Positions 21,190 through 31,600 of a stretch of 64,000 bases of DNA are shown here, piece after piece; position 1 is the first letter of the stretch, and each line of letters opens with the position of its first letter. A program made the position numbers and the translations under genes. A model generated the notes under the pieces. That model made no database searches and had not been told where the DNA came from. It saw only the letters and a list, made by a program, of their open reading frames with translations. The DNA is from Burhinus oedicnemus (Eukaryota > Chordata > Aves > Charadriiformes > Burhinidae): positions 296,489-360,488 of the forward strand of contig VFFE01006623.1 in NCBI GenBank assembly GCA_008921705.1, read 5' to 3'.

Positions 21190-21512
21190 ACTCCAAATTT
21201 CTCTATCTCCTCCTGCCCCCAAGCGGCGCAGGGGGATGGGGAATGGGGTTTATGATCAGTTCATCACACAGTGTTTCTGCCACTCCTTCCTCCTCAGGGG
21301 GAGGACTCCTCACACTCTTTCCCTGCTCCAGCATGGGATCCCTCCCGCAGGAGACAGTCCTCCATGAACTTCTCCAATGTGAGTCCATCCCACAGGCTGC
21401 AGTTCTCCAACTGCTCCAGCGTGAGTCCCTTCAACGAGGTGCAGCCCTTCAGGTGCATCCACGTGCTCTGGCGTGGAGTCCTCCGTGGGCTGCAGTGGAT
21501 ATCTTCATATCC
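21190..21512 (-). mobile_element. Fragment of LTR B type, minus orientation
   Basis: Read on the minus strand this matches the middle of the LTR at 13058-13870. Shared words are AGATATCCAC (near 13145), GAGTCCTCCCCCTGAGGA (near 13487), CATCCCCCTG and a CCGCT-rich stretch. It includes the 45-bp-type repeats, here encoding on the minus strand [12 protein letters not shown]. The first roughly 85 bases and the last 250 or so bases of the LTR are missing, so it is a partial LTR joined to unrelated internal sequence. Confidence 0.75.
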
Positions 21513-21515
21513 CCA

Positions 21516-21960
21516 GCAACAAAGCTGGTGAAGGGTCAAGAGCATAAGTCTTGCGAGGAGCAGCTGAGGGAACTGGGATTGTTTAGCCTGGAGAAAAGGA
21601 GGCTCAGGGGAGACCTTGTCACTTTCTACAACTACCTGAGAGGAGGTTGTAGCAAGGTGGATGTCAGTCTCTTCTCCCAAGTAACAAGCACTAGGACAAG
21701 AGCAAACAGCTTCAAGTTGTGCCAGGGGAGGTTTAGATGGGATACTAGGAAAAATCTCTTCACAGAAATGGTTGTCAAACATTGGAACAGGCTGCCCAGG
21801 GAAGCGGTGGAGTCGCCATCCCTGGAGGTATTTAAAAGATGTGTAGATATGGTGCTTAGCAACATGGTTTAGCGGTGGACTTGGCAGTGTTAAGTTGATT
21901 GTTGGACTCAATGATATTTAAGATCTTTTCCAACCTAAATGATTCTATTATTCTATGATA
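21516..21960 (+). mobile_element. CR1 LINE (copy 6), 3' part downstream of the retroviral insertion
   Basis: CR1 resumes at GCAACAAAGCTGGTGAAGGG and runs through the ORF2 C-terminus ([48 protein letters not shown], stop at 21870-21872) to ATGATTCTATTATTCTATGA at the tail. About ten bases expected between GTGTC (20039) and GCAAC (21516) are missing, so the insertion or later repair removed some target sequence. Confidence 0.93.
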
Positions 21961-22990
21961 CTCATTTCCCAACTGTGGACGGCTAGAGGGTACCATGATA
22001 CAACATGGTATCTATCTATCTATGTTATTTTTCTCTTTTTTTCATCTTTTTTTAAATTCAGATCTGCAGATGCTTGCTGTGTGAAAAGCCTAGCAGATGT
22101 TGAAGCCTTGCTTGAAATTCTTTAGGATAACTGGATGAGTGTATAAAGTGTGCATCACAGAGCTATTACGACTGTGTATTTCTGTATGTGCTTTTTTAAA
22201 ACTGTTGACCTGAAACGTGGAAATGTTCCCATCTACCTCATGACTATTCCTGATTTATGAATGACAGCCATGAGTATTAAAGTTAAAACATGAAGGAAAA
22301 AAGGCTACTTGTATCTTCTATATAGAGAGGACAAAATTTTAAAGGGCAGCCTCAAGGCTTTCCTAACATTTTGGACTCTGGTTTGTTTCTGACATTTATG
22401 CCCAGTACCTATTCCTGATTATATGTCCATTGACTTTTGGCCTTCAGTAATGTGTCTCCAATCAAGCAAATTTTGCCAAGCTTTTTGACATATGATACCA
22501 CAGCAGTAAATCTGAGAAAATAAAATACCCATTTGTTTTTGTTTGCTCACAACAGAGTTTTTTAGCTTCTAATATAGTATTAAAAAGCAAAAAACAATTG
22601 TCAATGATAAATTGTAGCTTATACATATTGCTACCACCATGAAGCCTAAAGTGAGTCAGAAAAACAATGCATCACTGCTAGATTTTTATGTGGGACACAG
22701 ACATTAGGGATTAAACTACTTGTATTAAACACAATTGTACAGGCTGTGGGCAGATTCGGTCAGGGAAGAAGGATGACACAGAGAGCAGCTGCAACAGAAG
22801 TAATAAAAGAAAAGCTGAGCAAGGGAAAGCTCCTACCTGGAAACACTCTGTCTTTCAATTAATAAGAGAATCAAATATCAATCCCTTTTCACTACAATTC
22901 TATGGAATATCAACTTTGGAAGAGCTATTTGAAGTCTTGGGGAAAAAGGCAGTGAGTAATCAATACAAAATACTTTTTTTTCCTTTTTTT
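21961..22990. other. AT-rich noncoding sequence
   Basis: No gene recognised. A short (TATC)3 run lies at 22009-22020 immediately downstream of the CR1 tail. A pyrimidine-rich T tract lies at 22974-22994 and is the encoded A run discussed with the candidate exon. Confidence 0.4.
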
Positions 22991-23111
22991 TTTTAATATT
23001 ATGTGAAATGGAAATACCAGTCTCTTCATTCTAACATTGTACATTGATCTAGTGACACAAAGGCAGCCAGCAGACAAATGTGTCTGTAGTTTCTAAAGGC
23101 TTGGATGTAGC

Positions 23112-23220
23112 TCACACCATTGCCCATGATGAGCGGTCATGTCTAAGGTACCAAAGGTAGCTAATTCCAACCAGTGTTATTGCCAGAGCTCCAGGTGATC
23201 TGAGCAGAGATTCCAGATAA
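23112..23220 (-). CDS. Candidate minus-strand terminal coding exon (partial), unknown product
   Basis: On the minus strand a T-rich tract with TTTGTTATTTCCAG ends at 23221, a good 3' splice site. Behind it a frame (split codon first) encodes 35 residues, including the hydrophobic stretch ALAITLVGISYLWYL, and ends RHDRSSWAMV with a TGA at 23112-23114. An ATTAAA poly(A) signal lies on the same strand at about 22992-22997, followed by an A-rich run. Together these would make a short last exon carrying a C-terminal membrane segment. I do not recognise the protein. A frame this short can arise by chance, and the A-rich run could also mark a retroposed copy. The upstream frame (to 23312) looks intronic. 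Confidence 0.25.
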
Positions 23221-23340
23221 CTGGAAATAACAAAGGGAATATTATTATCTGAGACGATTGCTACCGTAAAGAGCCAAACAAAAAGTATGCAGGTTAAAAA
23301 GAACAAATGCACTTACATATTTTCCCCTAATTTTCTTTAC

Positions 23341-23878
23341 AGAATCACAGAGTCACAGAATGGTTGAGGTTGGAAGGGACTTCTGGAGATCAGCAGCTCC
23401 AACCCCTTTGCTCAAGCCAGGATATCTAGAGCCAGTTGCCCAGCACAATGTCCAGACAGCTTTTGAGTATCTCCAAGGATGGAGACTCCGCAACCTCTCT
23501 GGCCTGTCTGTGCCAGTGCTTGGTCACCCTCACAGTAAAAAAGGTGGTTCCTGATGTTCAGAGGGAACCTCCTGTGTTTCAGTTTGTGCCTGTTGCCTCT
23601 GGTCCTGTCACTGGGCACCACTGAAAAGAGCCTGGCTGTATCTTCTTTGCACCCTCTCTGCAGATGTTTATATACATTGATGAAATCCCCCTGAGCTTTC
23701 CCTTCTCCAGGCTGAACAGTCCCAGCTCTCTCAGCCTTTCCTCACAGGAGAGATGCTCCAGTCCCTTCATCATCTTACTGGCTCTTCACTGGACTCAATT
23801 CAGTCAGACTGTATCTCTCTTGTACTGGGGAGACTGGGACCGGGCACGGTATTCCAGGTGTGGCCTCATCAGTGATGA
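23341..23878 (-). mobile_element. CR1 LINE 3' end (copy 7), distinct subgroup
   Basis: A reverse-strand CR1 fragment beginning AGAATCACAGAGTCACAGAA, then TTGAGGTTGGAAGGGAC. The ORF2 C-terminal words [20 protein letters not shown] (minus frame near 23700-23770) confirm the family. The 3' UTR wording (CAGCAGCTCCAACCCCTTTG) and GGCACCACTGAAAAGAGCC place it in a subgroup shared with the copy at 34540. It ends near ATTCCAGGTGTGGCC, upstream of the ORF2 C-terminus, and is 5'-truncated. Confidence 0.92.
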
Positions 23879-26800
23879 GGAGAAGGAAATTATTATTTAA
23901 AGTGATAAAATCATTTTACAGTGAACTTTACAGTAAAAAGAAATTCATCTGATAACACAAAATAGGTATCATTATGTGTATCCATGAATACGCATTTTAA
24001 CCTGATTTTTTTTTTTCTTCTGCCATTTCAGCAGTGTCCAGTCATAGGAGACTGTCATCTAATATTTGATTACATCACTGGCATTCTCTTATTATACTTG
24101 AATCTAAAGCAATATGCTTGTTTGTTTGAATCGTTGAGATATATAGCACCATCAACTTCCACTTGGAAGGCACAATGATAGTGAAGACACCCGTAGATTT
24201 CATTAAATCATTCCTCCTTTTCCCTGTGTAAAGATGAAAATTTGACTAGAAATTGTTCATTTGTTAATAAAGTAAGGAGTGGAGGGGTGCTCTTATCGTT
24301 ATTGTTATTACCAGAAGAGTGATTAAACAGGACTTTCAATACAGTAGTCATTCTTGGCTTATTTTTTTACATCTTTCCAAATACTGTTGATATTTATGAT
24401 GTTACCTAAACTCTTTTCTACCCTTTTCTTATCTTAATTTCAAAGTTTAAACTTATAAGAGACTTCCATCAGTAACAACATATGTTTGTTGGATATCAGA
24501 GCTCTGTTGCTCTTTTGGCTTTTAATAAAATGCATCCATCAATAGGTCTGCATTCCTCTTCAATAACAGACTGTAATTTTAATACAATTTTACTTCCTTG
24601 CTGAAATGTATAATTCATATAAAATGCAAACTTTTGATCTGAGTATACCTGACAATATCAATAGCAGGATTCTGCAAGATGAGGCATTCCTTCAAAGCAT
24701 TTCATTTGCTAACTCTGGATGAAAACACAATACAGATAACAGGCTTCCCTGCCTTTGGGTTCCATGGCTTTAATAATGCCATCCAACTAGCAAGAGAGAT
24801 TTTTGAAATTGTTCATGCATCAGGAGAAAGTACATAGCTTGATAAATAAATAAAGTTTTGGGTTTTGTTTTCATTGATGTGCAAAGTTCACAGATGTTCA
24901 TTTTAAACAGACAACTGGCATCATGATTAAAGCACAATGTATGCTATATTATTTGGCTAGAGGTAGAAATGCAGGTGAATGATATCACATAAAGATATAA
25001 ATATTGAACAAATAAGTTAGCTCTGAATTCTTTAGAAGGCTGATGTTATGTGTGTATTAGGGATTTTTAAAAGAAATATGAGTTGGAAAAAACATTTGTT
25101 GATGTTCTCTATCTGCTTCCATTATTGTCTCCGTAAAACTCTCCCTGGCTGACTCACAAATGCAGCAAAGCAACGGTTTTGGAAGTCATACCTACAGATA
25201 TGCACTACTGCAAAGTCTTTGTGGATATTGAACTTTAAAGAAAAACAAAGAATCTTGTTATCAGAACAAATTAAAGGAAGAACTTGAATTTTCTCTTCCA
25301 AAACCTCCAGGATGGGTCCCTCAGACTCCAGTGGTCCCACAAGAGGGCAGAATTATTGAGACAGAGATTGTCAAATGACAAGTTTTGCATGGGAGACATT
25401 GAGTGGATATTAAGGTGGTCTGAGATACTTTCATTTAGAGCAAGTATAATTTTTACAGAATTTAATTGCTGGCAACAGTAGATATTTTCTCAAAGCCAGA
25501 ACACCTTCTAGAGATCAAAGCAAAGTATGCAAAGAACATACAAGAAAGTCACCTTTATTAGCTAACAAAGGTCTTAAAATATCTTTTAGAAACTCATATT
25601 TGTGGATAAATGCCAACGGCAGGGATTACCCTTCAATGCAAGATAAAAAAGCTGAGTTAAATATGCATAAATGTATTATGAGGTATCTATGTTTACATGA
25701 ACTTGATTCAATAACCATGTATTCACCACCTTCTGCAATGTGATCACGATACTTTACAGAACCAACACATCAGTTTTGTTGGTAATATAATACCTGCGTT
25801 GCTGGCTACCTAGCTTTTATAGTCTTACCTTTGATCAGTAAGATATGGTATCGTTGCAAAGAAACACAAGCATCATCTGCTTTTGAAACTGGATCTTACA
25901 CTACATAGCTCATCTAATCTGCAGCTAAGGCTCAGATACTCACAGATGTTCAGGCACATAAGGTAGGAGTGAGTCTGCCTGAATCTTGCATCCCGCTGTA
26001 ATTGTGTTTCCTGTCAGATACCTAGAAGTGTATCCATGTTCCCCTTGTGTATCATCTGGATCACCCCTCTGATGAAACCGATTCTCCCAGGGTACTGTCT
26101 AGAGAAGCTAGCAGGCCTAGGGCTTTGAAGGTCTCTCTAACCAGCTGGCTTATAAAGTGTTTACTGAATCAGTGTATTTAAACATGAAACCTATCAGACG
26201 CACTTCTGCTCTGGCTTCCTTCCAGCATTCTTTTTGAATCCTGTCATATTCATGGGGTTTTTGAATATGAAAATCAAATCTCAAGAGAGCTTGGTAATAA
26301 TTTTATATTGGCTGGGGCGGGCTCTTATTCTGTTTGGTAATCCAGGAAAACTATTTCTCATATAATCCATGAATAAAAGACCCCTTTTAGAAATCACTAA
26401 TATTTAAGACTTTTTATCTCAGGCATTATATGCAAGATTTACCTGTGATAGCAGAATGCCGGTGAATCGATATGGAAATAAGACTGCTGTGGTGTTTCCA
26501 TACTGTATCTGGCCACTTCTTGTTTAACATGAAATAAAAACATCACATGTGACACTCTGACTGCTTTGGCAGACATTCTCTGAAACTACTCAAACTCTGA
26601 TAGGGCATGAAAACTGTCAAAGCATTGTTTGTGTTTACTCCTAAACTAGAAATGACTTAAATATAGTTTCATCTTTAGAACCAGTTATCTAGTTGGCAGC
26701 TCAGAAAGTTCTTTGACAATTGGTATATTTATTAAGATCAGACCCTTTTGAATCTCTGCATTTCTGCCATGTGAGTCAAGATTTAGATGGCCCATATTTA

Positions 26801-27374
26801 CGGCTCTCTTTGAGATACAGCATAGAGAGCTTGAACACCTTGCTGTTGGTTTTTCATCAAAGCACAAAGCACTATGGCTCTTGGCCTTCTTTCTGATGTT
26901 ATTTAGCTTATAGGGCTGTCTTGCATTCACCTAGCTGATCTTTTCAGAAACCTCCTTCCATCAGAGTGAATGGAAGTAACCTTTTCTGTAATTGTTTTTT
27001 CTTGGAAAAGAGGGTCCCATTTCTCAGTGGATAATAAATGATGTTAATCTCCTGATTCGTCCCATAATACATAGCACCCTCTTTTAAGACAAGCAAAAAA
27101 TAATAATTCAGGAAAAATAATTAGAAGTTAAATTGCTTCTGAGCATATCTGTTTCCATGAAAACCTCTCCACCCTTAGTTTTCTATTGGACAAATCTAAT
27201 CTAATCATCAGCTGTCAGTAAGTAACTGAATACCCTTGAGTTTGAACAGTTACAGAGCCAATGATACATGTCTGTTCCTGTTATTTTTGGCTTCAGAAAG
27301 AGATGGCTTATATGTAATTGCTCTCAGTGGTTCAACATTCAAACTCACTTTACTTGTGAGCTATATATATGCAC
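23879..27374. other. AT-rich noncoding sequence
   Basis: About 3.5 kb with no recognisable gene, RNA or young repeat. All frames are below 85 codons and show no domain. Confidence 0.45.
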
Positions 27375-28300
27375 ATAGAATCATAGAATCATAGAATGGT
27401 TTAGGTTGGAAGGGTCCTTAAAGATCACCTAGTTCCAACACCTTGCCATGGGCAAAGACACCTCCTACTACACCAGATTGCTCAAAGCCCCATCCAACCT
27501 GGCCTTGAACACTTCCACAGATGGGGCCTCCACAGCTTCCCTGGGCAACCTGTTCCAGTGCCTCAACACCCTCAGAGTGAAAAATTTCTTCCTGAGATCT
27601 AATCTAAATCTACCCCCTTCCACTTTGAAGCCATTACCCCTCATCCTATCACTACATGCCCTTCTAAAAAGTCCTTCTCCAGATTTCTTGTAGGCCCCTT
27701 TCAGATACTGGAAGGCTGCTATAAGGTCTCCCCGGAGCCTTCTCTTCTCCAGGCTGAACAACCCCAACTCTCTCAGCCTGTCCTCATAGCAGAGATGTTC
27801 TAATCCTCTGATCATCTTCGTGGCCCTCATTCAGATAAAGGCAGAATCACCTCCCACAACCTGCTGGCCACACTTCTTTTGATGCAGCCCAGGATGGCTT
27901 TCTGGGCTGCAAGCGCACATTGCTGGCTCATGTTGAGCTTCTCATCCACCAACACCCCCAAGTCCCTCTCCTCAGGGCTGCTCTCGATCCACTCTCCGCC
28001 CAGCCTGTATTTGTGCATGGGATTGCCGCGACCTACGTGCAGGACCTTGCACTTGGCCTTGCTGAACTTCATGATGTTGGTACGGGCCCACCTATCAAGC
28101 CTGTCCACGTCCCTCTGGATGGCATCCCTTCCCTCCATCATGTCAACCACTCCACACAGCTTGGTGTCATCAGCAGACTTGCTGAGGGTGCACTCAGTCC
28201 CACCATCCACGTCACCAACAACAATGTTAAATAGTACCAGTCCCAGTACCAACCCCTGAGGAACACCACTTGTCACTGCTCGCCACTTGGACATCGACCC
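27375..28300 (-). mobile_element. CR1 LINE (copy 8) with internal deletion
   Basis: A reverse-strand CR1 starting with three copies of CATAGAAT, followed by GGTTTAGGTTGGAAGGG. The lower part (to about 27830) is the ORF2 C-terminus ([19 protein letters not shown]). The upper part (27831-28297) is the RT palm and connection ([39 protein letters not shown]). Between them about 100 bases are missing, compared with the otherwise equivalent copy at 38821, which has [19 protein letters not shown] at this point. A few replacement bases (TCAGATAAAG) sit at the junction. The 5' end is at about 28300. Confidence 0.94.
27827..28294 (-). pseudogene. CR1 reverse transcriptase fragment
   Basis: This frame starts inside the RT palm. 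It carries motif B (TSGVPQG) and the motif C aspartates in the altered context [10 protein letters not shown], where active CR1 has KFADD. The connection region that follows ([48 protein letters not shown]) is well kept. It ends at the deletion junction near 27830. The N-terminal RT and endonuclease parts are absent because of 5' truncation, so it cannot be functional. Confidence 0.88.
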
Positions 28301-28471
28301 GTATACATATACATATTAACACAGTGAAATCAATGATATCAGAGCATACTGCAATATTTTCTATTCCATTTAGACAGGCATTCATGTCTTTTGAATAACT
28401 CATTTATATCATAAAGCCAAAAACTCTAAAGTCTGATGATGCCTGAAGGGCACTATCATTCCTTTGTTTAT

Positions 28472-28646
28472 CACAGAATCACTTAGGTTGGAAGACACCT
28501 TTAAGATCACCGAGTCCAACCATAAACCTAACACTGCCAAAACCACCACTAAACCATGTCCCTCAGCACCACGTCTACCCATCTTTTAAATACCTCCAGG
28601 GATGGCAATTCCACCACTTCCCTGGGCAGTCTGCTCCAATGTTTGT
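28472..28646 (-). mobile_element. CR1 LINE fragment (copy 9)
   Basis: A short reverse-strand piece from the 3' UTR (TCACAGAATCACTTAGGTTG) to the ORF2 C-terminal word CTTCCCTGGGCAG, ending at CTCCAATGTTTG. Only the last part of the element is present. The 3' tail has lost most of its octamer copies. Confidence 0.9.
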
Positions 28647-31600
28647 CCTTCTGATGCTTCATTGCTTATCATCATTCAAAGCTTTGATGTCGAAACCCTT
28701 CTTATTAAGCTTACAACCTTGTTGAAGCCCTCAAAACGTTTCACTACTCATTTCCAACTGTCTCTGTAATCAAGTTCCTGTTCTCTTATTACAACATCCA
28801 TAATTTACTTCACCTCTCTCTTTTCCTCTTCTCATATCTCTTTGGATCATCTTAATATGTAGGAACACAGAACTCAAAGGGACCTCCCTGTCCATAATTA
28901 CAGCCTCCAGCCCTGCAGGTGATAAGATTAGACGACCACTGCCTGTGTTTCCCTCCTCCTTCTCCTTTTCAACAAGCCTCTTAGTAGAAATCTGTCCTCC
29001 TCTACAGTATATTCAGGTCCCTTATCACAGTTTCCTTCAAAAGAAACAGGCACGTAAAAACCATCTATATAAACATAAACACACACACGTGCAAGGTAGC
29101 ATAAGAAGAAAATATAGTGTAACTCTCAAAATGCATTGCATCACACTGACAAGTAGCTGTAGATTTCTCCTGACATTTCCATTTCCATGCAGGTTCAGAC
29201 ATAAAACCTAACAATGTTCCTGAAGGTTGAAGACACTAGAGATTTCAAGTTTTCTGGGAGCAAATAAACCCCCGAATTTCATGACTGGCAAGCAGGGCAA
29301 AAGCAAGAGCATCTGCTGGTTTGGGGACCAGGAGTAGGTTTCCAACTCCCAATTTCCTCACAATTGTGGCTGTTCTCTCACTCTACTGCCAGTCACATTT
29401 TACCTTTTTACTGGTAGAATTTCAAAAGATACTTCTAAGTGCTAAATACATAACAACGTAGAAAAAAATTCTGCAAGTCTCTGTATGAAAGAAAATCCCT
29501 GATCCAGAAGACCTGCAGACATTTGTGGGGTCAAGACTGTTCTCTCAGACATATTTTTTTGAGTTCTTCTGTATCAAGATTGTCTGGGTTTGGTCTCTGA
29601 TACAGGAAAGCAGTTGCAAACTCCTAGAGTTTAAAATTGCATCATTAATTAAATTTCACTGAAATGACTAATGCGGGATTAAGTAGTTAAGGGCCAGCAG
29701 TGAAACAGGACACTTCCTCAGAACTATGTTAAGACTTTATTCTTGTTTATGAATATCTTTATATATATTACAGACTGCATTAGGAAACCATTAAAGTAAA
29801 TTGTCTTATCATGACTTGAAGAACAGTGCACCTGCTCAGAGAGGTCTTGATTCAAATATGCCATCAGCGCTGGGATTGTCTCCACAGATTTTGATAGATT
29901 GTAGAGGTCTGCGAGGTTTCATTGTTTTACAGTCACCCACATGGAAGAATTTAGCTGGTCATGGTTAAAGAAACAGTACACTGATTCCCAACATCTCCCA
30001 CAGCAATTTAGCAGGCAGCCAGATTTGGGCAGACTTGAAGCAGTCAGAACCATCCTCCACATCTTGTCGTCTCAGCTGCCACATATCCTGGAGGTATGAA
30101 GAGAGACTGCTTCTCTGATTTTTACATTCCCTGGGTACCTGTTGCCGTTCCTTGACCCGTGCCCAAAATTACACATCAGAACTGAATTCCTCTAGGGCGT
30201 GGTAGGTAGTCCTCTGACTTCCCAGAAGACCTATGTGGATTTAGCAGACATGCTTTGAAAGAATCTGCTGCACAGGTGTAAGATCACATAAGACAGTGGT
30301 AGTTACTCCTTTATTTTAAAGGTCAACCCCCCAGCCTTTTCTTTAGTACCTTAGTAACTACAGTGGTAGAAGAAAGGGCAGAGAAAAAGGCAAAAGGATG
30401 TGGGAGAAGAGTGTTTAGATGTTAAACATCAATACAAAAAAGAAAACATTGGGCTCTGGGCTTCGCTCTCGGGACTGCTTATGAATTTTATATTTAATAC
30501 TTTCTCTTCCTTTCTCTTTGTTGTTCCTTTGTCTTTCTCTGTCCCAGTTACGCTTGAGTTCCTTTCTACAAAATGGAAAGACTTCAGCAGGGGAGTTTGA
30601 ATGTCTGGGAATGTTTCTCCACCATCTCAATCACCAAATAAATTGCAACTTGGTGGTTAAACCACTCCTTTGGCACACTGTGGAGTATTGGATAAAAAGT
30701 GGGAAGAGCACCTCACCTCCCACCTCCTGGCATTCTGGCAACATGGTAATTGTGCTATGAAATAAACAAGTGATCTCAATTTGTTCTTAGACATAAGACC
30801 ATCGGAGTCTATTTGTGTTGGGCTTGAAGTCTTCCCCCCAAGAAAAAGGAGATGTCTTCCTGGAACATCAAGCCAGAGCTAAAATCCACAGAAGTGTAAA
30901 GTTTGAGAAAACAGTAGTTGTGAGGCTATTTCTACTAGTTAGCTCTAGGCACAGATGCACTCAGTATATTGGTTGTTTTGAGGTGCTTCTCTCTCTCTAA
31001 GCATTTTGTGTTTAATCCAGACATTTAAATCAAGTGTATTGGATTTCTTGCTGAAACAATTAAAAGTTACAGGGATGAGAGGACATTCTTCCTAGCATCT
31101 ATTTCTTTGCCCTAAAAAGCATCATAACACTTAATTGACCTAATGACCTAGCCACAGAGCTAATATGCTTCCACGTGCAAACTCCATGTGCCAAAGTTCA
31201 TGCTATTACAGCTCCTACCTTAAAAGGACAAAAAATAACATGGTGACAAAGAGACTTGCAAATTTAAGCATTTCAGTGATAGCGTGACGATATGTGTTCA
31301 ATATTTGCCCAACAGTATACCAGAAAGAAGTGTCCCTCTGCATGGTACATATGGCTAGGTAGGAGGACAGAGGCAGCATGTTGAGAGGGAAGGAAGAAAG
31401 TAGCCAGATGAAAGCATAAAGTTGGCTGTGGAGGAAGACCCCTGTGATACAAGAATACTTTGTTTCATCTAGTTAGTCTAATCACTGTACTGTAACGACT
31501 AGCAATCTGGGTGTCCTATTTCCAAACACTAACTCTTGATGTTTAAATTCTCTAAGCTGTTACACAAAAATGTGGACGCAGAGAGTTGCAGATACAGAAA

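Noticed and set aside
27361..28316. AT-rich words TATATATATGCA and TATACATATACA flanking CR1 copy 8 as a target duplication
   Set aside because: The match is imperfect and made of simple AT repeats, and CR1 insertions usually leave no clear duplication.
28860..28920. Stretch resembling a CR1 3' end (AAAGGGACCTCCCTG...CAGCCCTGCAGG)
   Set aside because: Only scattered matches, no octamer tail and no ORF2 sequence; too weak to call by eye.
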